From DAOUEX01 sp034430235 (GTDB taxonomy: Bacteria > Chloroflexota > Anaerolineae > UBA2200), in assembly GCA_964478075.1 (NCBI GenBank), contig CAYZGO010000021.1:1-60046 (forward strand): a stretch of 60,046 nt of DNA, read 5' to 3'. The position numbers and the translations under genes are program-made. This document shows, one piece after another, positions 33,235 to 41,431 of the stretch (positions within the stretch are counted from its first letter, which is position 1; each line of letters starts with the position of its first letter). The notes below the pieces were generated by a model, which saw only the letters and a list, made by a program, of their open reading frames with translations, searched no databases and was not told the DNA's origin.

Positions 33235-33255
33235 CAGATGGGCGAGGAGGAAGCA

Positions 33256-34380
33256 ATGACAAAGCGCACAGCCTGGACGCTGGTAACACTAGTTTCGGTA
33301 TTGGTCGCTCTGGTAGTTGTCTGGGCCGCCCAACCAGAGATCAGCGCAGCACTTAGCACCTACCTGGGCGATGCCCGCAGCAAGTACCCCGGAATCGCTG
33401 GCTCACGCATAGACAATTGCAAACTCTGCCACCTTAGCACTATGGGCGGGGACCTTAGGAACAACTATGGTTGGGAGTGGTTGTGGGCTGGCGGAGACAC
33501 TGCCGCCTTCGAGCTCATCGAAAGCGCGGATTCCGATGCTGACGGCTATAGCAACATTGAGGAAATAACAGCCTTGACCTATCCGGGCGACCCGAGCGAC
33601 TTTCCTGTGTACACACCTACCAACACGCCAACACCTACCGTGCCCCCTACGGACACCCCTACTCCGACGAACACACCGACCATCACCAGCACGCCCACGG
33701 ATACGGCAACGGCAACGGTCACCCCTACCAGGACACACACGCCAACCGTTACTGATACGCCCGTAGACACGGCCACCCCTACCAGGACGCACACGCCAAC
33801 CGTTACCAATACGCCCGTAGACACGGCCATCCCAACTATCACCCCTACCAGGACGCACACGCCTATTGCTACCCATACGCCCACTCTGACGACAACGCCA
33901 ATTGTCACAGCCACTCCCAGCGAGACCCCTACGCCGACACCCACTGTGCCTGCTTACACGGGCAGAGTTCATGGCGTGGTGCAGCTTTATGGCCGCAGCA
34001 ATCACAGCGGTGCAATAGTCAGCATTGCCGGACGTTACGCTGTCACCGACTCTGACGGTCAGTACGCCGTTGAAAACGTCCCGGCTGGCGTATGGTCGGC
34101 AGTAGCCAGCCACGAAGGGTACCTTGCAGCGCTGAGGTCGTCAGTAGTGGTACTACTCGGACAAGACGTTCTCCTGCCCCACTTGACATTGCGCTGTGGC
34201 GATGTCAACTATGACTGCGTCGTAGACCTTATGGACCTAGTCATTGTAGCCGTGGCCTACGATCCAAGCGGAACAGTCTCTGACCCACGTGCTGATCTCA
34301 ATGCAGACGGCGTGGTTAACCTCTTTGACCTGGTGCTTGTCACAACTAGCTATGGCTTGAGCTGCCCACAGAGCTGGTGA
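33256..34380 (+). CDS. Exported CxxCH/Thr-Pro-linker/dockerin protein
   Basis: 374 aa. ATG 33256 follows GGAGGAAGCA. Signal-type helix WTLVTLVSVLVALVVVWA. The mature N-terminus (~40-115) has one CxxCH motif (DNCKLCHLS), which could bind heme covalently, and a calcium-loop-like DSDADGYSNIEEI. A ~115-residue linker of TPT, DTP and RTHTP repeats follows, with two near-identical stretches of TRTHTPTVT-type units. Then comes a carboxypeptidase-regulatory-like domain (GRVHGVVQLYGRSNHSG, ~235-300) and a dockerin with DVNYDCVVDLMDLV and DLNADGVVNLFDLVL. Co-directional, 21 bp after the glycosidase gene. Function is unknown; a heme role is an inference from one motif. Confidence 0.82.
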   Translation: MTKRTAWTLVTLVSVLVALVVVWAAQPEISAALSTYLGDARSKYPGIAGSRIDNCKLCHLSTMGGDLRNNYGWEWLWAGGDTAAFELIESADSDADGYSNIEEITALTYPGDPSDFPVYTPTNTPTPTVPPTDTPTPTNTPTITSTPTDTATATVTPTRTHTPTVTDTPVDTATPTRTHTPTVTNTPVDTAIPTITPTRTHTPIATHTPTLTTTPIVTATPSETPTPTPTVPAYTGRVHGVVQLYGRSNHSGAIVSIAGRYAVTDSDGQYAVENVPAGVWSAVASHEGYLAALRSSVVVLLGQDVLLPHLTLRCGDVNYDCVVDLMDLVIVAVAYDPSGTVSDPRADLNADGVVNLFDLVLVTTSYGLSCPQSW

Positions 34381-34473
34381 CATTCCAGCACGGCCTGGCA
34401 GAGAACGAGAGCTGTCACTGCATCCAGTGTACTCCACCAGCCCAACGAGAAGCGAGAGAAGGAGGAATGGATA

Positions 34474-35031
34474 ATGGACAAGCGGGGCGGCATCTATCTG
34501 CTTATCGGACTGCTGCTGCTGTTCCTGATCATTGACGTAGGCCTGGCAACGTGGTTGCTTACACCGCCACTCACGCGCAGATACGTCGTACAGCCTGGTG
34601 AGACACTGACAGACATTGCCAATAGATACAAGGTACACGAGCAGACGATCTTGCAGCAGAACAGCTTGCGCCCTGGCACCCCTGTTCAGCCCGGACAAGT
34701 ATTGTCCATTCCTCTACCGCCCCTGGCACCCCTTCTGGAGTGGGAAATGCAACTCGCAGGCGTAGCTGGAACTCTAATAGGAGTGTTCATCAGTTTTTGG
34801 CTGTCCAGCCTGGCTGGACTGCTGCCGCAAGGCTTACGGGGACGGATCCTCGGCATCTCGCTGGCAGTAGCAATCATCAGTTATGCTACTATCCAGACCA
34901 ACAGCCACGAAGTGCCGGCAACTATCACTCCGCTGTTCGTCCTCAATTGCATCAAGGACGGCTTTGCCTGGAGCATGAGTTTGCCGCTGCTGGCCACAGC
35001 CTTGGGCTTCGGGTCAACTCAAAGTACCTAA
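34474..35031 (+). CDS. LysM-domain membrane protein
   Basis: 185 aa. An N-terminal helix (IYLLIGLLLLFLIIDVGLA) is followed by one LysM domain (RRYVVQPGETLTDIANRY to VLSIPLPP, ~36-80), which usually binds peptidoglycan or related N-acetylglucosamine polymers. Three more helices follow (VAGTLIGVFISFWLSSLA, GRILGISLAVAIISYAT, WSMSLPLLATALGFG). AAGGAGG precedes the start. It lies 93 bp after the second dockerin gene and ends at a strong hairpin. Confidence 0.78.
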   Translation: MDKRGGIYLLIGLLLLFLIIDVGLATWLLTPPLTRRYVVQPGETLTDIANRYKVHEQTILQQNSLRPGTPVQPGQVLSIPLPPLAPLLEWEMQLAGVAGTLIGVFISFWLSSLAGLLPQGLRGRILGISLAVAIISYATIQTNSHEVPATITPLFVLNCIKDGFAWSMSLPLLATALGFGSTQST

Positions 35032-35041
35032 CAGGATAGAC

Positions 35042-35074
35042 AGAAGCCGGGTTTCTGAGAGAAGCCCGGCTTCT
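35042..35074. terminator. Bidirectional hairpin between convergent genes
   Basis: AGAAGCCGGGTTTCT (35042-35056), a 3-nt GAG loop and AGAAGCCCGGCTTCT (35060-35074) form about 15 pairs with one G-T. CTTGTC follows. It lies between genes ending at 35031 (plus) and 35079 (minus), so it may end both. Each arm is a near-palindrome of a repeat family also seen at 59057-59142. Confidence 0.75.
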
Positions 35075-35078
35075 CTTG

Positions 35079-36131
35079 TCAGGTATACGCGCCAAATTGC
35101 TGCGCGTACTGCGACATTGCTCGCACGCGCTGAGGATCGGTGCCTGGGCTCAGCTCGCCGCCTGCGGCGAAGACGAACCCACCGCCTACTTTGCCCACCT
35201 CGATCATGTGCCGAGCCCCCGCTTCGAACTGTGCATCGTCTCCCCGCAAGATCACGCGCATGGGGTCGAGATTGCCCATCAGAGCGATGCGCGCTCCCAC
35301 TTTGGCTTTGGCCAGTTCAATTGGAATCTGAGGGCCAAAGTGCAGGATGTCCATTCCACACTCAGGCAGTACCTCGATCAGGTGTGCCGCATCCCCATCG
35401 TTGTGCAGGAACTTGACCGCACCAGGAAAAGCCTCAAACAAGCGCCGGTGATAGGGGGCCACAAACTCCAGATAGTGCTCGGAACTGAGCATTGAAGGCA
35501 AGTCCTCGGTCAACATCACCCAAATCGGCGGGCCAAACTCCTCGGCCAGTGAGCGTGCGCCCACCAGACTGGCCTCGGTGAACAGAGCCATGGCCGCGTG
35601 CACAAAGTCCCGGTCGCTGTAGATGCGTTCGAACCACTCCACCCCAAGGTTGAGGGCCAGCCGGTCAAAAGGATTCTCGAACCGAATCAGCCCCTTGACG
35701 TAGCCAAAACGCTCGACCAGTTCTGCTGGCACATGCTCGTAGTACCACTGAATGATCCGCAGAGCAAGCCAATGCTCAGGACAGGAAGAAGGATCAGGGA
35801 TGCGTATCTGCGCAAGCTCGCGTGCGCTGTGTAAGCGCCCGACCCGCAGCCAGTCTTCCAGACCTTCGTAATAGGCATCGCGGTTGTCCACCTGGCGCAG
35901 CATGTTGAGATGCAGAGCTGCACAAGGAGTAATGACAAACAACAGAGGCTGATCGGGAAACAACTCCGCGCCGTGCACCAGCATCTCCAACTTGGCTTCT
36001 GGCTCGTCCGGATCTGAGATGCTAAGCAGTGAACCCAGGTAAAAGTCAGAAATGGCGCCAACAGCCGGGACGTGATCCACTGGCTCGTGGCGTGCTGCTG
36101 CCAGGAAACGAGAAAAGGGCGTAAACGGCAT
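35079..36131 (-). CDS. Uroporphyrinogen-decarboxylase-family (URO-D/MtaA-like) protein
   Basis: 350 aa from ATG 36131, where the family start (FSRFLAAARHEPVDHVP) begins; in-frame TTG/ATG codons at 36149/36146 are alternatives, none with a strong ribosome site. The URO-D TIM-barrel is recognised by FLHNDGDAAHLIEVLPECGMD and ALMGNLDPMRVI near the C-terminal third. The catalytic N-terminal motif of true HemE (RQAGR) is absent, so it is more like the corrinoid methyltransferase/unknown branch of the family. It follows ltaE on the same strand after about 20 bp. Substrate is unknown. Confidence 0.8.
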   Translation of the reverse strand: MPFTPFSRFLAAARHEPVDHVPAVGAISDFYLGSLLSISDPDEPEAKLEMLVHGAELFPDQPLLFVITPCAALHLNMLRQVDNRDAYYEGLEDWLRVGRLHSARELAQIRIPDPSSCPEHWLALRIIQWYYEHVPAELVERFGYVKGLIRFENPFDRLALNLGVEWFERIYSDRDFVHAAMALFTEASLVGARSLAEEFGPPIWVMLTEDLPSMLSSEHYLEFVAPYHRRLFEAFPGAVKFLHNDGDAAHLIEVLPECGMDILHFGPQIPIELAKAKVGARIALMGNLDPMRVILRGDDAQFEAGARHMIEVGKVGGGFVFAAGGELSPGTDPQRVRAMSQYAQQFGAYT

Positions 36132-36152
36132 GGAGACAGCTCTCATCAAGAA

Positions 36153-37190
36153 CTACGCGGGCATGACCTGACGCATCACTTGCAACGCTCGCTCGACGTC
36201 AGCGCGCTGGAGACCATAGTGCGTTACTGCTCGCAGACGCGCCGGACCAAGTGCAAGCATCAACACGCCCCCTTCCCCAAGTGCTTCGCAGAACTGCTGG
36301 GCGGTCACGCGCTTGTCGAGAAAGTCAAAGAAAACGATGTTTGTTCGCACGCACGCAGGATCTATGCCCAGTCCAGGGATTTCGGCGATGCCTTCAGCGA
36401 GCAGGTGGGCATTCTCGTGATCCTCTTGCAGCCTGTCCACCATCTGCTCCAGGGCTACAATACCCGCCGCAGCAATCACTCCTGCCTGGCGCATGGCGCC
36501 TCCGACCATCTTTCGTATGCGGCGTGCCCTTTCAATGAACTCTATACTGCCACAGAGAAGCGACCCTACCGGAGCACTCAAGCCTTTGGAAACGCAGAAC
36601 ATGACCGTGTCGGCATCCGCTGCCAATTCGCGGGCCTCTACACCCAGGGCGATGGCAGCGTTGAAAATGCGTGCACCATCCAGATGGAGGGCCAGACCGT
36701 GCCGGTGCGCCAGGTTGGCCACCTCCGCCGTGTAGTCCGCATCCAGCACCGCCCCGCCGCAGAAGTTATGCGTGTTCTCAAGGCAAACGAGCTTTACCCA
36801 AGGATGGTGAATATCCTCAGATGGAATGGCCGCCTCAATATGTGCTGGCTCCAGCCTTCCATCCGGCTGGTTGCGAACTGCGCGAAGGTAGACGCCTCCC
36901 AGAGCGGCTGTTCCACCTACTTCGGACGTAAACGTGTGCGACTGGTCGCCCATGATGGCCCCATCACCCCGCCCACAATAGGTCAGCAGGGCAATTAGAT
37001 TGCCCATCGTGCCGCTGGCCACGAACAGCGCCGCCTCTTTCCCCATTCTCTCGGCAGACATCTCTTGCAAACGGTTCACCGTGGGATCTTCACCAAAGAC
37101 GTCGTCGCCCAGCTCGGCGTGGTACATTGCCTCACGCATGGCTGGCGTAGGCAGAGTAACTGTATCACTGCGCAGATCAATTGGCTTCAT
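36153..37190 (-). CDS. ltaE: Low-specificity L-threonine aldolase
   Basis: 345 aa. A PLP enzyme cleaving threonine or allo-threonine to glycine and acetaldehyde. Seen are DLRSDTVTLPTPAMREAM at the N-terminus, GEDPTVNRLQ, CLENTHNFCGG, HLDGARIFNA and the PLP Lys in FCVSKGLSAPVGSLL (~200). AGGTCATGCTAC precedes the ATG. It is followed by a URO-D-family gene; a link through glycine/one-carbon metabolism is possible but unproven. Confidence 0.93.
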   Translation of the reverse strand: MKPIDLRSDTVTLPTPAMREAMYHAELGDDVFGEDPTVNRLQEMSAERMGKEAALFVASGTMGNLIALLTYCGRGDGAIMGDQSHTFTSEVGGTAALGGVYLRAVRNQPDGRLEPAHIEAAIPSEDIHHPWVKLVCLENTHNFCGGAVLDADYTAEVANLAHRHGLALHLDGARIFNAAIALGVEARELAADADTVMFCVSKGLSAPVGSLLCGSIEFIERARRIRKMVGGAMRQAGVIAAAGIVALEQMVDRLQEDHENAHLLAEGIAEIPGLGIDPACVRTNIVFFDFLDKRVTAQQFCEALGEGGVLMLALGPARLRAVTHYGLQRADVERALQVMRQVMPA

Positions 37191-37309
37191 GTAGCATGAC
37201 CTCCCACCCAGGGTGAAAATACAATGACAAACGGTAGAGTCTTGACCATGCTAAGGATGGTCGCAAGATGCATATTTGTGGCCGTGCGCTTGTCCTATCC
37301 CTGAACATG

Positions 37310-37573
37310 CTATCGCTTCCGATAGATTTCTCTACGGTGACCAATCGCATGGACCACGATGATCCGTTCGTCGTGGAGAATCTCGTACAGAACTCGGTAA
37401 TCGCCCACACGGAGCTTGTAGAATCCGAACAGGTCACCCGTAAATGCTTCTAGTTTGATGTCATCCAGATTCGCAGCCAGCCAATTGATGCGCTTAACGA
37501 TACGGCGGCCAACAGCATTGTCCAGCTGCGCTAACTCGCGTGTAGCCGCGCTCATGATGCGAATGCGGTACAT
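37310..37573 (-). CDS. RelE/ParE-type toxin
   Basis: 87 aa from ATG 37573; GTG 37582 overlaps the antitoxin stop (GTGA) and is an alternative. The fold signature is RIRIMSAATRELAQLD, IVKRINWLA, LFGFYKLRVGDYRVLYEI and IIVVHAIGHRREIYR, close to RelE/YoeB-like mRNA interferases. The basic KLRVGDYR strand and terminal HRREIYRKR fit. It is directly downstream of its candidate antitoxin. Confidence 0.88.
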   Translation of the reverse strand: MYRIRIMSAATRELAQLDNAVGRRIVKRINWLAANLDDIKLEAFTGDLFGFYKLRVGDYRVLYEILHDERIIVVHAIGHRREIYRKR

Positions 37574-37578
37574 AGCGT

Positions 37579-37797
37579 TCACTCTAATCCGAGTTGCCGC
37601 ACCACATCTTCAAACGGTTGGCCGCCTTCACCCGCCGCAACTGCCTTCTTCTGGCGCAGCAGTCTATCACGCACGGCCTTTCTAATCTCCAGTCCTTCAT
37701 CAGAGTCGCCGAGTAGTTCGAGCAACTTCTGTTCGATAGATGTTTCAATCATTTCCCTGAGTTCTTCCTTAGTCATCTGAGCAACTGTATCAGGCAT
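37579..37797 (-). CDS. Antitoxin of the RelE-type pair
   Basis: 72 aa from ATG 37797, preceded by GGAGGAGG nine bases upstream; a longer frame from 37863 lacks this. It is acidic and helical (TKEELREMIETSIEQKLLELL), with a basic middle (IRKAVRDRLLRQKKA) and ends in EDVVRQLGLE. I do not recognise a DNA-binding family. Its stop codon overlaps the toxin's possible GTG start, typical of type II modules. Confidence 0.75.
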   Translation of the reverse strand: MPDTVAQMTKEELREMIETSIEQKLLELLGDSDEGLEIRKAVRDRLLRQKKAVAAGEGGQPFEDVVRQLGLE

Positions 37798-38067
37798 GCT
37801 TGTTCTCCTCCTCCCGCACTTGTAGTCTTCTCGACAGCATTGCCGCAAGCGGTTGCGGCACAAATGAAGTTGCGAAGCAATACGATGCCCAGGCCCAACA
37901 ACTGGCTCATCTCGATACCGTTGTGGCCCAAGAGCTTCTGAATGTAATGTATCTCCATGCCATCTTCCGGCCGCGAGGTGCTTCTCGCTGAATTGCTCGT
38001 GGCCAATCTCAGTATACCATAACCGCAGGTGGCAGTCAAAACCTTGACACAGTCATCTCAACTTGAA
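37798..38067. other. Intergenic region, no gene seen
   Basis: Divergent to the toxin-antitoxin pair and the histidine-kinase gene. It holds the kinase promoter at its right end. No antitoxin operator palindrome is convincing by eye. Confidence 0.45.
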
Positions 38068-38096
38068 TTGACAGTCTGCTCCAAATGCGGTATCCT
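38068..38096 (+). promoter_or_regulatory. Promoter of the histidine kinase/response regulator pair
   Basis: TTGACA at 38068-38073, a 17-nt spacer and TATCCT at 38091-38096. The expected start (~38103) lies downstream of the ATG at 38085, which supports translation from ATG 38121. Confidence 0.72.
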
Positions 38097-38120
38097 CTAA
38101 CAGAACCAGGCGCTAACGGG

Positions 38121-39674
38121 ATGTGCTACGTGGAAGAGTATCTACTGCGACAGCGAGACTATCTGCTGACCATCAGTCGGGCTATGACCGCCCGGCTTGA
38201 CCTGCCGTCAGTGCTGCGGCTCATCCTCGAGAAGGCAGTGGAAATGCTGCGCGGCGAAGCGGGCCTGATCGCCTTACTAGGGCGCGATGGTGCCTTTCGC
38301 GTACGCGCCAGTTACGGGTTCCCGGCCCGAACACCACAACTCTTCGCCCCCCTTCTAACAGATATTCCCCTGACCCATACACACTGGCAGATTCCCGACC
38401 TCTACGCCAGGCTACAGTTGGTGGCGGCGAGCGCAGGTATCAGCCTGCGCCAGGTAGTGGGCTTGCCTCTCATACTCGAGGACAGGCTCATTGGAGTCAC
38501 CTATGTCTTTCGCACCCGTGACACTGCTTTCTCTGCCAACGATCGCCAGGTGCTGTCCAGTTTCGCCGATCAAGCCGCCATCGCTGTGCGCAATGCGACC
38601 CTCTACCAACGGTTGGCCGCAGAGACACGCCGTCTGGATGCCATCATCGATAACACTGCCGACGGTGTGCTCATCATGGACGCACAGTGCCGCATCCAGA
38701 CCATCAACCGCGCCCTGGCCGAGATCACTGGCTGGACGCCCGAACAGGCACGCGGCCAGCCTTGCCAGCGTGTCATAGCCCTGCGCAACCAGCAGGGCAT
38801 CAACATCTGCGAAACAGCGTGTCCGCTCCGTGCCCTCTCGACCGCCGACAAGCCACAGGTAGAAGGCGACATCACACGCCCTGACGGTCATCGCACCAGT
38901 GTCAGCATCACTTATTCTCCACTGTACGACGATGAGGGCACACTGGTTAATGTCATTGGCAGTGTGCACGACGTCACGCGCTTTCGCGAAGCTGAGGAGA
39001 TGAAGGCCATGTTCATCTCCGTGATCTCGCACGAACTCAAGACACCCGTGGCCTTGATCAAGGGCTATGCCAGTACACTGCGCCGAGAGGACGCTCAGTG
39101 GGACCAGGACACTGTACTTGAGAGCCTGGCTATTATCGAAGAGGAAAGCGACCACCTGGCTCGCCTGATCAACAACCTGCTTGAGGCCTCACGCATCCAA
39201 TCAGGTACACTCAAGCTAGAGATGAGCGACGTATCCATTCCCAGGCTAGCAGCCAAAGCCGTGGATCGCTTTCGCGTGCAGACTGCAAAACACGAGCTGA
39301 CGTTGGACTTTCCGCCCGACTTTCCTCCTCTCCTCGCCGATGAAGAGCGCCTGCAAGAGGTGTTTTCTAATCTGATCAGCAACGCCATCAAGTACTCACC
39401 CCAAGGGGGCACGATCCGTGTTGGCGGGCGTGTGCATGGTGACCACGCAGAGCTGTTCGTCTCCGACGAGGGACGGGGCATCCCCTTGGCCAACCAATCA
39501 CGGCTGTTCGAGCCTTTCTATCGTGTAGACTCCAGCCTGGGCCGTCGCACTCAGGGCGTCGGCCTTGGCTTGTTCCTATGCAAGGCTGTTGTAGAGGGGC
39601 ACGGGGGCCGCATCTGGGTGGACAGCGCCCCCGGCAAGGGCTCCACCTTTCGCTTCACGCTGCCGCTCAGGTAG
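38121..39674 (+). CDS. Sensor histidine kinase (GAF-PAS-HisKA-HATPase)
   Basis: 517 aa, soluble. Start at ATG 38121 is favoured by the promoter position. GAF (~25-165, ILEKAVEMLRGEAGLIALL to FADQAAIAVRNATLY), PAS/PAC (~175-295, AIIDNTADGVLIMD and VIGSVHDVTRFREAE; it includes a CETACPLRAL insert with two Cys), HisKA with phospho-His in SVISHELKTPVALIKGY (~305), HATPase_c with NLISNAIKYSPQGG, SDEGRGIP and GVGLGLFLCKAVVEGHGGRIW. It very likely phosphorylates the OmpR-type regulator encoded 195 bp downstream. The Cys pair could be redox- or metal-sensing (inference). Confidence 0.92.
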   Translation: MCYVEEYLLRQRDYLLTISRAMTARLDLPSVLRLILEKAVEMLRGEAGLIALLGRDGAFRVRASYGFPARTPQLFAPLLTDIPLTHTHWQIPDLYARLQLVAASAGISLRQVVGLPLILEDRLIGVTYVFRTRDTAFSANDRQVLSSFADQAAIAVRNATLYQRLAAETRRLDAIIDNTADGVLIMDAQCRIQTINRALAEITGWTPEQARGQPCQRVIALRNQQGINICETACPLRALSTADKPQVEGDITRPDGHRTSVSITYSPLYDDEGTLVNVIGSVHDVTRFREAEEMKAMFISVISHELKTPVALIKGYASTLRREDAQWDQDTVLESLAIIEEESDHLARLINNLLEASRIQSGTLKLEMSDVSIPRLAAKAVDRFRVQTAKHELTLDFPPDFPPLLADEERLQEVFSNLISNAIKYSPQGGTIRVGGRVHGDHAELFVSDEGRGIPLANQSRLFEPFYRVDSSLGRRTQGVGLGLFLCKAVVEGHGGRIWVDSAPGKGSTFRFTLPLR

Positions 39675-39698
39675 GGAGAGAATCAGAGCTTTCCGTTC

Positions 39699-39851
39699 GT
39701 AGTAACGGCTTCAGCCGTTCTCACACCCAAGAATCCAGGGTGGCAACGACTCAAGTCGTCACTACAAACAGCGTCTCTCGTAGTAACGGCTTCAGCCGTT
39801 CTCAGACCCAATCACCCGGGTGGCAACGACTGAAGTCGTCACTACAAACAG
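39699..39851. repeat. Two tandem GTAGTAACGGC palindromic units between kinase and regulator
   Basis: Units at 39699-39771 and 39780-39851 (period 81). Each begins GTAGTAACGGCTTCAGCCG and ends GACT-AAGTCGTCACTAC plus AAACAG. The two ends of each unit are complementary with few mismatches, so each can form a hairpin. They lie in the 195-bp gap between a kinase and its regulator and could attenuate readthrough. Confidence 0.85.
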
Positions 39852-39869
39852 GAAGAAGGATAAGCAAGA

Positions 39870-40622
39870 ATGGCTTCACGTGAGAGAAAACTCATCCTCG
39901 TCGTAGATGACGAACCACGTATGGTGCGTTTCGTGCGCATGAACCTGGAACTTGAGGGCTATCGGGTCAGTACTGCCTCCAACGGCGTGGAAGCAATTGA
40001 CAAAGTGCGTGAGGAACTCCCCGACCTGGTCATTCTGGACATCATGATGCCAGAGATGGATGGGTTCGAGACACTGGAACGGATTCGTCAGGTCTCCAGT
40101 ATCCCGGTCATCATGCTCACCGTAAAAGCCGAAGAAGAAGACAAGGTTCGTGGCCTGGAATTGGGCGCTGATGATTATGTCACCAAACCCTTTTCGCCGC
40201 GCGAATTAGTGAGCCGGGTCAAGGCCGCACTGCGGCGCGCGGAAATGCCCTCTCCAGTACGGAAAACGACCATTGTCATTGACGGGGACTTGGCGGTGGA
40301 CTTTCAGCGGCGCGAGGTGCTCGTGCGCGGCCAGCGCGTCAAGCTGCGCCCTACAGAATACCGCCTGCTCTACCACCTGGTCAATAATGCCGGATGGGTC
40401 ATGACTCATGAGATGCTGCTCTCGAAAGCCTGGGGCGACGCGTACCGTGATGACACCCACTTGCTGAGGCTGTACATCACTTACCTGCGCCAAAAGATCG
40501 AGCCAGACCCCAGCCATCCCAAGTACATCTTCAATGAGCGTGGCGTGGGCTACCGTTTCGTGGATTTTAGAAAGAAGGCCCAACTCAACGCAGAGCACGC
40601 GGAGACCGCAGAGGCAAATTAG
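39870..40622 (+). CDS. OmpR/PhoB-family response regulator
   Basis: 250 aa. Receiver domain (~8-122) with acidic pair DDEP, phospho-Asp in LVILDIMMPEMDG (~56), the Thr in VIMLTVKA and Lys in YVTKPFSPREL. Winged-helix DNA-binding domain (~138-236) with LRPTEYRLLYHLVNNAG and YIFNERGVGYRF. The final AQLNAEHAETAEAN tail is not part of the fold; it is encoded by the 9-nt-periodic CGCAGAG repeat at the gene end. GAAGGA precedes the ATG. Partner kinase lies upstream. Confidence 0.94.
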   Translation: MASRERKLILVVDDEPRMVRFVRMNLELEGYRVSTASNGVEAIDKVREELPDLVILDIMMPEMDGFETLERIRQVSSIPVIMLTVKAEEEDKVRGLELGADDYVTKPFSPRELVSRVKAALRRAEMPSPVRKTTIVIDGDLAVDFQRREVLVRGQRVKLRPTEYRLLYHLVNNAGWVMTHEMLLSKAWGDAYRDDTHLLRLYITYLRQKIEPDPSHPKYIFNERGVGYRFVDFRKKAQLNAEHAETAEAN

Positions 40623-40653
40623 AGACCCCTCTGCGTTCTCTGCGATCTCTGCG
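40589..40653. repeat. 9-nt-periodic inverted repeat covering the regulator's 3' end
   Basis: Left arm 40589-40614 has three 9-nt units of the CGCAGAGnn type; right arm 40628-40653 has the complementary series, four mismatches in 26. The 13-nt loop contains the regulator's stop codon. It may terminate transcription, and it supplies the regulator's NAEHAETAEAN tail. Confidence 0.8.
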
Positions 40654-40679
40654 GTAGATTACGCCCTACCAGCTACTGA

Positions 40680-41369
40680 TCAGCGGCGCTCACGGGGCAT
40701 GCGTCGCTGCACCTGCGGCATCAGCCACGCGAGAAAGGCATCAGAGCTACGTGTCTGCATGAGAACCTTGCCCGGCCCCGTAAGGTCTACTACCAGCCCC
40801 TCGCCGCTGAAGAGGGTTGACTTCAAGCCGCCGACCATGCGCACGTTAAAGGCGACGTTTTCAGAGAAGGCGACCAGGTGACCGGTGTCAACCGTGTACC
40901 TCTCGCCGGCCGTCAGGACGCGCTCGTGGATCGCCCCGTAGCTGGAAAGGATCAATGTCCCTGTACCGCCGCATTTTAGCAGGAACAACCCCTCGCTGGC
41001 GAAAAAGGTCTTGGCGCCACCCCATTTGGTGTCTATTTCCATACCCTTCGAGGAGGCCACGTACGAACCCGACTGCACCAGAAGGGTCTCGCCCTGCAAT
41101 TCCAGTACATCCACGTCCCCAGGCAAGGGAGGCGCCAACATGATCTCGCCGCCAGAGGCGGGCGCCCGATAGAGGTTCATGAAAAAGCTTTCGCCGCCAA
41201 GCACACTCCGCTTCAGCGAGGCCAGCAGGCCACCAGCGGCTTTGGTCTCCAAAGTCAGGCCCTCTGACATGCCGACCATAGAACCCGCCTCAACGCGGAT
41301 CGTCTCGTTCGGCTCTAACCTGACAGTGGCAAGTGAATAAGACGGCCGATACTTGATGTCGACTTGCAT
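40680..41369 (-). CDS. AIM24/TIGR00266-family protein
   Basis: 229 aa from ATG 41369 (AAAGGAGGG upstream; a longer frame reaches 41435). All-beta protein with the family's double repeat of Gly-rich turns: VEAGSMVGMSEGLTLETK near residue 30, LGGESFFMNLYRA, VLELQGETLLVQSGSYVASS, and GGLKSTLFSGEGLVVDLTGPGK near the end. The bacterial members form trimers of unknown role; the mitochondrial homolog is Aim24. It follows the YghO-like gene on the same strand after 62 bp. Confidence 0.85.
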   Translation of the reverse strand: MQVDIKYRPSYSLATVRLEPNETIRVEAGSMVGMSEGLTLETKAAGGLLASLKRSVLGGESFFMNLYRAPASGGEIMLAPPLPGDVDVLELQGETLLVQSGSYVASSKGMEIDTKWGGAKTFFASEGLFLLKCGGTGTLILSSYGAIHERVLTAGERYTVDTGHLVAFSENVAFNVRMVGGLKSTLFSGEGLVVDLTGPGKVLMQTRSSDAFLAWLMPQVQRRMPRERR

Positions 41370-41431
41370 GTGTGTTCCCTCCTTTAGCAAATGAACTACT
41401 GGGCCAGTGTGCCCAACGCCACCCCCACCTG

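Noticed and set aside
36072..36998. Plus-strand open frame opposite ltaE
   Set aside because: Low-complexity antisense translation with no domain; ltaE motifs are clear on the minus strand.
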